Part shown: one piece after another, positions 55,656 through 63,958 of the stretch
Numbering within the stretch: the first letter of the stretch is position 1
Layout of the letters: each line of letters starts with the position of its first letter
Source of the DNA: Stutzerimonas stutzeri
Lineage (GTDB): Bacteria > Pseudomonadota > Gammaproteobacteria > Pseudomonadales > Pseudomonadaceae
Length of the DNA stretch: 64,000 bases
Direction: 5' to 3'
NCBI RefSeq assembly: GCF_000952685.1
Contig: NZ_JYHV01000029.1
Location: 124,001 to 188,000 of the forward strand
Made by a program: the position numbers and the translations under genes
The notes under the pieces: generated by a model
The model's database searches: none
Told to the model about the DNA's origin: nothing
The model's input: only the letters and a program-made list of their open reading frames with translations

Positions 55656-56570
55656 CTAGCCTGCGTGCGGATCGTTGCGAGCCGCACGCAGGCGGTACTC
55701 ACCCGGCGTGACATCCGCGTTACGGCTGAAGAAACGGCTGAAATACGCCGGGTCCTTGAAGCCCAGCTCGTAGCAGATCTCGTTGACCGAATGCCCCGTG
55801 AACAGCAGAAGCCGCTTGGCCTCTTGCATAAGCCGATCATGGACCAGTCGTTTGGACGGCAGGTCGGCGATACGCCTGCACACATCGTTGAGTCGCGCTT
55901 CCGTCGCGCCCAACGCCTCGGCATATTGCGACAGCGACCAATGCGCCTGGTAGTGCGCCTCGATGAGTTCGTTGAAGCGTTGATAGATGTGAAGGTCCTC
56001 GCCGCGTGCCGGCTGTGCAGTGAGCGAGCGCGAGGACAGGCGCAGCAGGCTGATGAAGATTAGCCGTGTCAGCGAGATAAGACTCAATGCACGGCCCGGA
56101 CGCTGCTCGGCGAACTCGCTGCGCAACTCGTCGAACAACAGATTCAGGCGCATGATTTCACGTCCGAACTCAGGCCCCAGCTCGGCCAGCCCTACACAAA
56201 CCGGCGAGATGTTCGGGCCCGACGCAAGCCCGAACTCCTCGGACAACAGCGGCCAGATCAGTTGCTGGCGAACCGTAATGACGTGCCCGTCGCTTTCGGC
56301 ATCCGTGACGAAGGCATGGGTGAAGGTCGGCGGCGTGAGAAAGAACATCGGCCCTTGCTGCTGATAGCGCTGGTCATCGAGATAGACCCGCACCGTGCCG
56401 CTCTTGACGTAGTGAACCTGAAAGAAGCGGTCATGCCGATGCACGGGCATGTTGCGACCGAAGAAGTCAGCCAGATTGCCAAGCGCCTCGTAATGCACCT
56501 CGGCGTCGGCGTAGCGCTGGTCGTAGACCTGGCCGATATCGATATTGGGAATGGGTTGCTGATCTCGCAT
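55656..56570 (-). CDS. hpaA: AraC-family activator of 4-hydroxyphenylacetate catabolism
   Basis: HpaA, about 304 residues, an AraC-family activator responding to 4-HPA. An N-terminal cupin-like effector domain (FFGRNMPVHRHDRFFQVHYVKSG ... FFLTPPTFTHAFVTD) precedes two C-terminal helix-turn-helix motifs: WSLSQYAEALGATEARLNDV and SVNEICYELGFKDPAYFSRF. ATG 56570 (MRDQQPIPNID) has GGGAGGG directly upstream; ATG 56591 is possible. It follows hpaR by 29 bases, forming an hpaR-hpaA unit. Confidence 0.9.
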   Translation of the reverse strand: MRDQQPIPNIDIGQVYDQRYADAEVHYEALGNLADFFGRNMPVHRHDRFFQVHYVKSGTVRVYLDDQRYQQQGPMFFLTPPTFTHAFVTDAESDGHVITVRQQLIWPLLSEEFGLASGPNISPVCVGLAELGPEFGREIMRLNLLFDELRSEFAEQRPGRALSLISLTRLIFISLLRLSSRSLTAQPARGEDLHIYQRFNELIEAHYQAHWSLSQYAEALGATEARLNDVCRRIADLPSKRLVHDRLMQEAKRLLLFTGHSVNEICYELGFKDPAYFSRFFSRNADVTPGEYRLRAARNDPHAG

Positions 56571-56599
56571 GTGCCCTCCCGATGCCTGCATTTAGCCCG

Positions 56600-57019
56600 T
56601 CAGGGCTTGATCTGCTTGAACTCGTTGAGCAAGCCGAACAGCTGCTGCAGTTTTTCCTCGCCGAATTGCTCCTGGATCCGCCGATAGTTGGCTTCCATGT
56701 CCTCGCTCATGGACAGGAAGCACTGATGCCCCTTCTCCGTGAGGTTGATGTGCACGCGCCGCTGGTCGTGGGCCGGCTTACGGCGGCTGACGATACCGTC
56801 GCGCTCCAGACGCGTCAGCACGCCAGTCATGCTCGGTTTGAGAATGCAGGCGAGCTCGGCCAGCCGATAGCTCTCCATCTCGCCATGCTGGCGGAGTATG
56901 CGTATGACCCGCCATTGCTGCTCGGTCAGGCCGTGCTGATTGAGCGACGGACGGAAAAAGCTCATGGCGGCCTCGCGGGCCTGCAAGAGTGTCAGCGTGA
57001 GGGATGGACGTGTTGGCAT
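56600..57019 (-). CDS. hpaR: homoprotocatechuate-degradation repressor, MarR family
   Basis: HpaR, 139 residues, the MarR-family repressor of the homoprotocatechuate (hpaGEDFHI) operon. It begins MPTRPSLTLTLLQAREAAMSFFRP, has GLTEQQWRVIRILRQHGEMESYRLAELACILKPSMTGVL for DNA binding and a wing with RDGIVSRRKPAHDQRRVHINLT. The start at 57019 matches the family; the open frame continues upstream to 57133 without support. Pathway intermediates act as its inducers in E. coli. Its own promoter has a dyad at 57047-57062. Confidence 0.93.
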   Translation of the reverse strand: MPTRPSLTLTLLQAREAAMSFFRPSLNQHGLTEQQWRVIRILRQHGEMESYRLAELACILKPSMTGVLTRLERDGIVSRRKPAHDQRRVHINLTEKGHQCFLSMSEDMEANYRRIQEQFGEEKLQQLFGLLNEFKQIKP

Positions 57020-57046
57020 GGGATTCCGAGTTCGAGTTGGAATGAT

Positions 57047-57062
57047 GAACATTTTAACGTTC
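57047..57062. promoter_or_regulatory. dyad upstream of hpaR, possible autoregulatory site
   Basis: GAAC-ATTTTAAC-GTTC has perfect 4-bp arms, and its centre TTTTAA resembles half of the TTAA-N4-TTAA site. It lies 28 bases before the hpaR start. It is weaker than the sites near the target operons. Confidence 0.42.
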
Positions 57063-57226
57063 GCATGATGATCCCTGGCAAGCGCTGCCGACAAAAGCAG
57101 GCTTCTGGCAAGCATGAACATATCGCGCTGCACGCAGAGTCAAGCCACCTGCAACGAGGGATCTTAACCTCCGACATCCAAGAGGCATCTGTTCAGCGAT
57201 GCCAACATTGAAGCGGGAGCACTCAA

Positions 57227-58723
57227 ATGTCTGCCTTGATCGACGTGATCCAACCAGTAACTCAATTCCTTCAGAAACGACACGCCTCGTTCATTGACGG
57301 TCAATCCTTATCCGACCAAGGCGGCGCCAGCCACACGCTGCATAACCCGGCCACCGGCGAGCCGTTGGCTACAACAGTCCAGGCCGACGCTGCCGAAGTC
57401 GATGCGATCGTGCTGTCGGCATACCAGGCGTTCACCTCCGGGCGTTGGAGCAAGCTAGCACCGGCCGAACGCGAACGTACACTGCTGCGCTTCGCCGATC
57501 TGGTCGAAGCGCACGGTGAAGAACTGGCGCAGATCGAAACGCTGAACCAGGGCAAGTCGATCCACCTGTCCCGCGCCATCGAGGTTGGCGCCTCGGTCAA
57601 CTACATGCGCTACATGGCGGGCTGGGCCACCAAGATCGAAGGCCAAACCTTCGACGTCTCGATCCCGATCCCGGCTGGCGCGCGTTTCAATGCTTATACC
57701 CGTCGCGAGCCTGCAGGAGTGGTTGCGGGCATCGTGCCGTGGAATTTTCCGATGATGATCGCGCTGTGGAAGGTCATGCCTGCACTGGCCTGCGGCTGCA
57801 CCATCGTCATCAAACCGGCCGACGAAACGCCACTGACGGCATTACGCCTGGCCGAACTGGCCATCGAAGCCGGCATCCCTGCAGGCGTGTTCAACGTACT
57901 GATCGGCAAAGGTTCGCAAGCCGGCGCAGCACTGGTCGCCCATCCGCTGGTCAACAAGGTCTCGTTTACCGGCTCGACCGCGGTCGGCAAGCAGGTTGGT
58001 ATCGCCGCGTTGAACAACATGACCCGCTTCACCCTGGAGCTCGGCGGCAAGAACCCGATGCTGGTTCTGGAAGACGCGGACATCGAGAAAGCCGTCGCCG
58101 GCGCCATTGGTGGCGGTTTGCTCAATCAGGGACAGGTGTGCGCAGCCGCCTCTCGCCTCTATGTGCACAGCAGCCAGTACAACCGGTTCGTCGAGGCGCT
58201 CAGCGCAGCAGTGTCGGGAATGACCATCGGCGCGGGCCTGGACCCGAATGCGCAGATCAACCCGCTGGTCTCCCAAAAGCACCAAGCCAGCGTATTGAAT
58301 TACCTCGAAATCACCCGAAGGGAAGGCGCACGTTTCGCAACCGGCGGCCAGACCATGGACCTTCCGGGCTATTTCGTTCAGCCCACGGTGCTGTGCGACA
58401 TGGAACAGAAATCCACCCCCATCCAGGAAGAAATCTTCGGCCCGGTGCTTTCAGTCATGGCCTACGACGACCTCGAGCGCGCGGTGGAGATGGTCAATGA
58501 CAGCCGCTACGGCCTGACCGCGAGCATCTGGAGCAACGATCTGGGCCGGGTCATGGACCTGATCCCCCGTATCGAAGCCGGAACCGTCTGGGTCAACAAC
58601 CACGTGCCGGTCGATCCGAACATGCCGTTCGGCGGTTTCAAGCAATCGGGCATGGGCCGTGAATTCGGCCGCGCTGCGATTGAAGGGTTCACCGAAACCA
58701 AGTCGGTGTGCATCACCTACTGA
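57227..58723 (+). CDS. feaB: phenylacetaldehyde-type aldehyde dehydrogenase
   Basis: A 498-residue NAD(P)-dependent aldehyde dehydrogenase most like phenylacetaldehyde dehydrogenase FeaB. Motifs: IVPWNFPMMIALWKVMPAL, SFTGSTAVGKQVG for cofactor binding, the catalytic Glu in LELGGKNPM, the catalytic Cys in NQGQVCAAASR, and EEIFGPVLSVM. It would oxidise 4-hydroxyphenylacetaldehyde (from tyramine) or phenylacetaldehyde to the acid that enters this pathway. It is divergent from hpaR; the ATG has GGGAG upstream. The precise aldehyde is an inference. Confidence 0.83.
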   Translation: MSALIDVIQPVTQFLQKRHASFIDGQSLSDQGGASHTLHNPATGEPLATTVQADAAEVDAIVLSAYQAFTSGRWSKLAPAERERTLLRFADLVEAHGEELAQIETLNQGKSIHLSRAIEVGASVNYMRYMAGWATKIEGQTFDVSIPIPAGARFNAYTRREPAGVVAGIVPWNFPMMIALWKVMPALACGCTIVIKPADETPLTALRLAELAIEAGIPAGVFNVLIGKGSQAGAALVAHPLVNKVSFTGSTAVGKQVGIAALNNMTRFTLELGGKNPMLVLEDADIEKAVAGAIGGGLLNQGQVCAAASRLYVHSSQYNRFVEALSAAVSGMTIGAGLDPNAQINPLVSQKHQASVLNYLEITRREGARFATGGQTMDLPGYFVQPTVLCDMEQKSTPIQEEIFGPVLSVMAYDDLERAVEMVNDSRYGLTASIWSNDLGRVMDLIPRIEAGTVWVNNHVPVDPNMPFGGFKQSGMGREFGRAAIEGFTETKSVCITY

Positions 58724-58787
58724 TCGAAGTGGATGCCGTGGGCGCACGGCTCGGCCAGCAAGTCGACCAAACGACCAGCATACTCCC

Positions 58788-58829
58788 TTGACATTCATTA
58801 ACATATTAACTACAAAGTTAACATCTTAA
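58788..58829 (+). promoter_or_regulatory. hpaG1 promoter with two phased TTAA-N4-TTAA operators
   Basis: TTGACA (58788-58793), a 17-base spacer, then TACAAA (58811-58816). The first TTAA-CATA-TTAA (58798-58809) lies between the -35 and -10, and the second TTAA-CATC-TTAA (58818-58829) covers the expected start site. The two are 20 bp apart, two turns of DNA on one face, as expected for cooperative repressor dimers. hpaG1 begins at 58876. Confidence 0.75.
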
Positions 58830-58875
58830 CGAGCTGCAGACGGACAGGTTCGCAGCCAAGTATCGGAGAACAACG

Positions 58876-59535
58876 ATGGCCCGCTCCTTAGACCAGGCAG
58901 CCTCCGGCACCCTGTTCGGCATTGCGCTGAACTACAAAGGGCTGCTCGATAGCCGGATGGATGAGTTCCAGCAAGCGCCTTACCAGAAGCCGCCGGTCAA
59001 GCCGGTGCTGTTCATCAAGACGCCTAATACGCGCAATGCCGACGGTCAGCCGGTGGTGTTTCCGGCCGGTGTCGAGCGCCTGCAACCCGGCCCTGCGCTG
59101 GGTGTGGTCATCGGCAAACGTGCCAGCCGCGTCAGCGAAGCCGACGCCATGAGCCACGTGGCCGGCTACACCATCGTCAACGAATTCAGCCTGCCGGAAG
59201 ACAGCTATTACCGCCCGGCGGTCAAGGCCAAGTGCCGCGACGGCTTCTGCCCCATCGGGCCCGAGCTCGTGGAAGCGAGCCAAGTCACCGACCCGAACGC
59301 CCTGACCCTGCGCCTGCTGGTCAACGGCGAGGTTCGACAGGAAAACAGCACCGCCAACTGGGTGCGCACCATCCCCCAGCTGATCGCCGAACTGAGCGAC
59401 TTCATGACCCTGAACGAAGGCGACGTGCTGATCACCGGCACCCCGGAGGGCCGTGTGGACGTAAAGCCCGGTGACACCGTAGTGGTGGAAATCACAGGTC
59501 TGGGCAAGCTGACCAATACCGTGGTCGCGGAATAA
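58876..59535 (+). CDS. hpaG1: 4-HPA degradation bifunctional isomerase/decarboxylase, HpaG1 subunit
   Basis: The N-terminal subunit of HpaG, 219 residues, with the fumarylacetoacetate-hydrolase (FAH) fold. It takes part in the decarboxylation and isomerisation of the ring-cleavage product. The family's metal-binding E-x-E motif is not visible: the matching stretch reads LQPGPALGVVIG, where the sister subunit has YECELVAVIG, so this half may be structural. FMTLNEGDVLITGTPEGR is the conserved FAH C-terminal part. It follows the promoter at 58788 by about 50 bases and is the first gene of hpaG1G2EDFH. Confidence 0.9.
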   Translation: MARSLDQAASGTLFGIALNYKGLLDSRMDEFQQAPYQKPPVKPVLFIKTPNTRNADGQPVVFPAGVERLQPGPALGVVIGKRASRVSEADAMSHVAGYTIVNEFSLPEDSYYRPAVKAKCRDGFCPIGPELVEASQVTDPNALTLRLLVNGEVRQENSTANWVRTIPQLIAELSDFMTLNEGDVLITGTPEGRVDVKPGDTVVVEITGLGKLTNTVVAE

Positions 59536-59545
59536 GGAGCCAACG

Positions 59546-60319
59546 ATGAAACGCGCACGTATCCGCTACCAAGGCGACATCCATAACGTCACCGTAGAAG
59601 CCGACAACGCTGTTCGCTTGTCGAGCGGCGAGCTGCTGCTCGAAGACCAGGTCGAGTGGCTGCCGCCCGCCACCGGCAGCATGTTCGCCCTGGGCCTGAA
59701 CTACGCCGACCACGCCGCCGAGCTGTCCTTCAAGGCGCCGACCGAGCCGCTGGCCTTCATCAAGTCGGCAAATACCTACACCGGCCACAAGCAGGTCACC
59801 TGGCGCCCGGACAACGTCAAGTACATGCACTACGAGTGCGAACTGGTCGCCGTGATCGGCAAGCCGGCACGCAACGTCAAGCGCGAGGACGCCCTTGAGT
59901 ATCTGGCCGGCTACACCGTCTGCAACGACTACGCGATTCGCGACTACCTCGAGAACTACTACCGCCCGAACCTGCGGGTGAAGAACCGCGACTGCACCAC
60001 GCCGGTCGGCCCGTGGATCGTCGACGCGGCCGAGGTGCCGGACCCATCCAACCTAAAACTGCGCACCTGGATCAACGGTGAGCTGAAGCAGGAAGGCACC
60101 ACCGCGGACATGATTTTCGATATCCCCTACCTGATCGAGTACTTCTCCAGCTTCATGACCCTGCAGCCGGGCGACATGATCGCCACCGGCACGCCAGAGG
60201 GCCTGGCCGACGTGGTGCCGGGGGATGAAGTCGTCGTGGAAGTGGAAGGCGTAGGCCGTCTCGTCAATACCATCGTCAGCGAAGAAGAGTTTTTCGCGGC
60301 GCGTGCCAAAGAGGTTTGA
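59546..60319 (+). CDS. hpaG2: 4-HPA degradation bifunctional isomerase/decarboxylase, HpaG2 subunit
   Basis: The C-terminal subunit of HpaG, 257 residues, FAH fold. It carries the complete metal site: E-x-E in MHYECELVAVIG and the Asp in TVCNDYAIRDY, plus LNYADHAAELS and FMTLQPGDMIATGTPEG. In E. coli the two halves are one fused protein; here they are two genes 10 bases apart. It acts after the ring-cleaved semialdehyde has been oxidised. The stop overlaps the region just before hpaE. Confidence 0.92.
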   Translation: MKRARIRYQGDIHNVTVEADNAVRLSSGELLLEDQVEWLPPATGSMFALGLNYADHAAELSFKAPTEPLAFIKSANTYTGHKQVTWRPDNVKYMHYECELVAVIGKPARNVKREDALEYLAGYTVCNDYAIRDYLENYYRPNLRVKNRDCTTPVGPWIVDAAEVPDPSNLKLRTWINGELKQEGTTADMIFDIPYLIEYFSSFMTLQPGDMIATGTPEGLADVVPGDEVVVEVEGVGRLVNTIVSEEEFFAARAKEV

Positions 60320-60323
60320 ATAC

Positions 60324-61784
60324 ATGATCAAGCATTGGATCAACGGCCGTGAGGTCGAGAGCAAAGAGACGTTCACCAACTACAACCCGGCCACCATGGA
60401 AGCCATCGGCGAAGTCGCCAGCGGTGGTGCCGACGAGGTGAACCAGGCCGTTGCGGCCGCCAAGGAAGCCTTTCCCAAGTGGGCTGGCCTGCCCGCCAAG
60501 GAACGCGCTCGCCTGATGCGCAAGCTGGGTGAGCTGATCGACCAGAACGTGCCCAAACTGGCCGAACTGGAGACGCTGGACACCGGCCTGCCGATCCACC
60601 AGACCAAGAACGTGCTGATCCCGCGGGCCTCGCACAACTTCGACTTTTTCGCTGAAGTCTGCACGCGCATGAATGGTCACACCTACCCGGTCGATGACCA
60701 GATGCTCAATTACACCCTGCATCAGCCGGTGGGTGTGTGTGGCCTGGTGTCGCCGTGGAATGTGCCGTTCATGACAGCCACCTGGAAAACCGCGCCCTGC
60801 CTCGCACTGGGCAACACCGCCGTTCTGAAGATGAGCGAGCTGTCACCGTTGACGGCGAACGAACTGGGCCGCCTGGCCCTTGAAGCCGGCATCCCCAACG
60901 GCGTATTGAACGTCATCCAGGGTTATGGGCACATCGCCGGCGACGCGCTGGTCAAGCACCCGGACGTGCGTGCCATCTCCTTCACCGGCGGCACCGCCAC
61001 CGGCAAGAAGATCATGGCCAACGCCGGCCTGAAGAAGTACTCGATGGAGCTGGGCGGCAAGAGCCCGGTACTGATCTTCGACGATGCCGATCTCGACCGG
61101 GCGCTGGATGCCGCGCTATTCACCATCTTCTCGCTCAACGGCGAGCGCTGCACCGCTGGCAGCCGTGTCTTCATCCAGGAAAGCGTCTACGCGAAGTTCG
61201 TCGACGAGTTCGCCGCCCGCGCCAAGCGGCTGATTGTCGGTGACCCGCAGGATCCGAAGACCCAGGTCGGTTCGATGATCACCCAGGCTCACTACGACAA
61301 GGTCACTGGCTACATCAAGATCGGCATGGAAGAAGGCGCCACCCTGGTTGCCGGTGGCCTCGAGCGCCCTGCGGGCCTCCCGGCTCATCTGTCCAAAGGC
61401 CAGTTCATCCAGCCGACGGTGTTCGCCGACGTGAACAACAAGATGCGCATCGCCCAGGAGGAAATCTTCGGCCCGGTGGTCTGCCTGATCCCCTTCAAGG
61501 ACGAAGCCGAAGCCCTGCGTTTGGCCAACGACACCGAGTACGGCCTGGCCTCCTACATCTGGACCCAGGACATCGGCAAGGCGCACCGTCTGGCTGCGGG
61601 TATCGAAGCGGGCATGGTGTTCATCAACAGCCAGAACGTGCGCGACCTGCGTCAGCCGTTCGGTGGCGTGAAGGGCTCGGGCACCGGCCGCGAAGGTGGC
61701 GAGTACAGCTTCGAGGTGTTCACCGAAGTGAAGAACGTCTGCATCTCCATGGGCAGTCACCACATCCCGCGTTGGGGCGTGTAA
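60324..61784 (+). CDS. hpaE: 5-carboxymethyl-2-hydroxymuconate semialdehyde dehydrogenase
   Basis: HpaE, 486 residues, NAD-dependent aldehyde dehydrogenase that oxidises 5-carboxymethyl-2-hydroxymuconate semialdehyde. Motifs: GLVSPWNVPFMTATWK, SFTGGTATGKKIM, the catalytic Glu in MELGGKSPVL and the catalytic Cys in LNGERCTAGSR. The C-terminus has QPFGGVKGSGTGREGGEYSF. I chose ATG 60324 (MIKHWINGREV); the frame is open a little further into hpaG2. GAGG precedes it. Confidence 0.93.
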   Translation: MIKHWINGREVESKETFTNYNPATMEAIGEVASGGADEVNQAVAAAKEAFPKWAGLPAKERARLMRKLGELIDQNVPKLAELETLDTGLPIHQTKNVLIPRASHNFDFFAEVCTRMNGHTYPVDDQMLNYTLHQPVGVCGLVSPWNVPFMTATWKTAPCLALGNTAVLKMSELSPLTANELGRLALEAGIPNGVLNVIQGYGHIAGDALVKHPDVRAISFTGGTATGKKIMANAGLKKYSMELGGKSPVLIFDDADLDRALDAALFTIFSLNGERCTAGSRVFIQESVYAKFVDEFAARAKRLIVGDPQDPKTQVGSMITQAHYDKVTGYIKIGMEEGATLVAGGLERPAGLPAHLSKGQFIQPTVFADVNNKMRIAQEEIFGPVVCLIPFKDEAEALRLANDTEYGLASYIWTQDIGKAHRLAAGIEAGMVFINSQNVRDLRQPFGGVKGSGTGREGGEYSFEVFTEVKNVCISMGSHHIPRWGV

Positions 61785-61856
61785 GGCAGCCGGCGGGCGC
61801 CAGCGCGCCCGCCACCACTGAACAACAAGAGCCCTCCGGGGCCAGGGAGAACCGTC

Positions 61857-62714
61857 ATGGGCGAAGTCGTCCTCGCAGCAAAGATCTGCCACGTTCCTTC
61901 GATGTATCTGTCCGAACTACCCGGCCCGAACCACGGCTGCCGGGAACAAGCGATCGCCGGCCACAAGGAAATTTCCCGCCGCGCCCGTGAGTTGGGTGCC
62001 GACACCGCCGTGGTGTTCGATGTGCACTGGCTGGTCAACAGCGGCTATCACATCAACTGTGGCGAGCACTTCAAGGGCATCTACACCAGCAATGAGCTGC
62101 CGCACTTCATCAAGGACATGGACTACGAGTATCAGGGCTGCCCGGAGCTGGGCGCGTTGATCGCTGAAGAGGCCAATGCCGCCGATGTGCGTACCCTGGC
62201 GCACAACATCCCGAGCCTGGAGCTGGAATACGGCACCCTCGTCCCGATGCGCTACATGCACATGGGCGCGCCCGACGATCAGCAGTTGAAGGTGGTTTCC
62301 ATCGCCGCCTGGTGCGCCTGGCACCGCCTGGAAGACAGCTTCACCTTTGGCGCAGCCGTGCGCCGCGCTATCGAGAAGAGCGACCGCAAGGTGCTGGTGC
62401 TGGCCTCCGGTTCGCTGTCGCACCGCTTCTCCGATGACCGCATCGCTCAGCAGAACCTGAACAACTGGAGCCGCGAATTCGACAAGCAGGTCGACCATCA
62501 CGTGGTGAAGCTTTGGCAGGAAGGCCGCTTCAAGGAGTTCTGCGCCATGCTGCCGGACTACGCCGAGCACTGCTATGGCGAAGGCAAGATGCACGACACA
62601 GCCATGCTGCTCGGCCTGCTCGGCGGCCCGGAATACAGCGGCAAGGTGGAAGTCATCACTCCGCTGTTCGGCAGCTCCGGCACCGGCCAGATCAACGCCA
62701 TTTTCCCGCTCTGA
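61857..62714 (+). CDS. hpaD: 3,4-dihydroxyphenylacetate 2,3-dioxygenase
   Basis: HpaD, 285 residues, the extradiol ring-cleavage dioxygenase of the LigB type III family, which opens homoprotocatechuate. Likely iron-binding His residues lie in KICHVPSM and FDVHWLVNSGYHIN, with further conserved PGPNHGCREQAI and LASGSLSHRF. It is not the vicinal-oxygen-chelate type. Good ribosome site AGGGAGA before ATG 61857. It follows hpaE by 72 bases. Confidence 0.93.
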   Translation: MGEVVLAAKICHVPSMYLSELPGPNHGCREQAIAGHKEISRRARELGADTAVVFDVHWLVNSGYHINCGEHFKGIYTSNELPHFIKDMDYEYQGCPELGALIAEEANAADVRTLAHNIPSLELEYGTLVPMRYMHMGAPDDQQLKVVSIAAWCAWHRLEDSFTFGAAVRRAIEKSDRKVLVLASGSLSHRFSDDRIAQQNLNNWSREFDKQVDHHVVKLWQEGRFKEFCAMLPDYAEHCYGEGKMHDTAMLLGLLGGPEYSGKVEVITPLFGSSGTGQINAIFPL

Positions 62715-62734
62715 CCCAGCACGCGGAGGCCCCT

Positions 62735-63145
62735 ATGCCACATCTGGTTCTGCTCTATACCGCCGACCTGGAAGCCGAGGTGCCGATGGGCACACTCTGC
62801 CGCGAGCTGGCTGACACCATGCTCGAGCAGCGCGACGAGGCCGGCAAAGCCGTGTTTCCCAAGGGCGGCACCCGTGTGCTGGCCTACCCTGCCGCGCATT
62901 CGGCGGTGGCTGACGGCCAGGGCGACTATGGCTTTCTCTACGCCAACCTGCGGATGGGCAGCGGTCGCAGCCAGGCCGTGCACCAGACGGTCGGCGCGGC
63001 CCTGAGCGCCGTACTGGCGCGCCACACCGAGGCCGTGCGAGCGCGTCGCCCAGTAGGCGTGACGCTGCAGATCGATGAAAGCCCGGGTCAGGTATTCGAT
63101 GCCAAGCACAGCAGCCTGCACCCCCTGTTCAACAAGAATTCCTGA
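62735..63145 (+). CDS. hpaF: 5-carboxymethyl-2-hydroxymuconate delta-isomerase
   Basis: HpaF, 136 residues, a tautomerase-superfamily isomerase. Pro2 (MPHLVLLYTADLE), which becomes the N-terminal catalytic proline after Met removal, is present. The rest (FPKGGTRVLAYPAAHSAVADG, GFLYANLRMGSGRS) matches the family. ATG 62735 has GGAGG six bases before; upstream open frame runs over hpaD. Short gaps to both neighbours. Confidence 0.92.
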   Translation: MPHLVLLYTADLEAEVPMGTLCRELADTMLEQRDEAGKAVFPKGGTRVLAYPAAHSAVADGQGDYGFLYANLRMGSGRSQAVHQTVGAALSAVLARHTEAVRARRPVGVTLQIDESPGQVFDAKHSSLHPLFNKNS

Positions 63146-63154
63146 GGACACCCC

Positions 63155-63958
63155 ATGCTCGACGCCTCCGTCATCCAACAGTGCGCCGCACGGCTGGACG
63201 CAGCCGAACGCTCACGGCAGCAGATTCGCCAGTTCTCGCTGGAGCATCCCGAAATCTCCATCGAGGACGCCTACGCCATCCAGCGCGCCTGGGTGGACAT
63301 GAAGATCGAGGATGGCCGCAAGCTGGTCGGCCACAAGATCGGCCTGACCTCGCGCGCCATGCAGGTCTCGTCCAACATCACCGAGCCGGACTACGGCGCG
63401 CTGCTCGACGACATGCTGTTCGACGAGGGCACCGACATTCCCTTCGAGCGCTTCATCGTGCCGCGCGTGGAAGTCGAACTGGCGTTCATCCTCGGCAAAC
63501 CGCTGAAGGGCCCGAACTGCACCATCTTCGACGTGCTGGACGCCACCGAATACGTGATTCCCGCGCTGGAAATCATTGATGCACGCATCCATCAGGTTGA
63601 CCCCGACACCAAGGTCACCCGCAAGGTCTTCGATACCATCTCCGACAACGCGGCCAATGGTGGCGTGGTCATGGGCGGCCGGCCGATACGACCCCACGAC
63701 ATGGACCTGCGCCGCGTCCCGGCGATCCTCTACCGCAACGGCGTCATCGAGGAGTCGGGCGTTTCCGCCGCGGTGCTCAATCACCCGGCCAAAGGCGTGG
63801 CCTGGCTGGCGAACAAGCTGGCGCCGTATGACGTCACCCTGCAGCCGGGCCAGATCATCCTCGGCGGCTCCTTCACCCGTCCGGTCGCCGCCAACCCAGG
63901 CGACAGCTTCCACGTCGATTACGACCAGCTGGGCTCCATCGCCTGCCGGTTCGTTTAA
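63155..63958 (+). CDS. hpaH: 2-oxo-hept-4-ene-1,7-dioate hydratase
   Basis: HpaH, 267 residues, a FAH-superfamily hydratase (MhpD/HpcG group) that adds water to 2-oxo-hept-4-ene-1,7-dioate using Mg2+. The metal motif is E-x-E in [14 protein letters not shown], with [13 protein letters not shown] near the N-terminus and [13 protein letters not shown] near the C-terminus. GAGGA precedes ATG 63155. The aldolase HpaI, the next step, is not in the window, which ends 42 bases later. Confidence 0.94.
   Translation: MLDASVIQQCAARLDAAERSRQQIRQFSLEHPEISIEDAYAIQRAWVDMKIEDGRKLVGHKIGLTSRAMQVSSNITEPDYGALLDDMLFDEGTDIPFERFIVPRVEVELAFILGKPLKGPNCTIFDVLDATEYVIPALEIIDARIHQVDPDTKVTRKVFDTISDNAANGGVVMGGRPIRPHDMDLRRVPAILYRNGVIEESGVSAAVLNHPAKGVAWLANKLAPYDVTLQPGQIILGGSFTRPVAANPGDSFHVDYDQLGSIACRFV

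Noticed and set aside
58876-60319. hpaG broken into two pieces by a mutation
   Set aside because: Each half has its own start and stop and full subunit length; separate HpaG1 and HpaG2 genes are a known arrangement.
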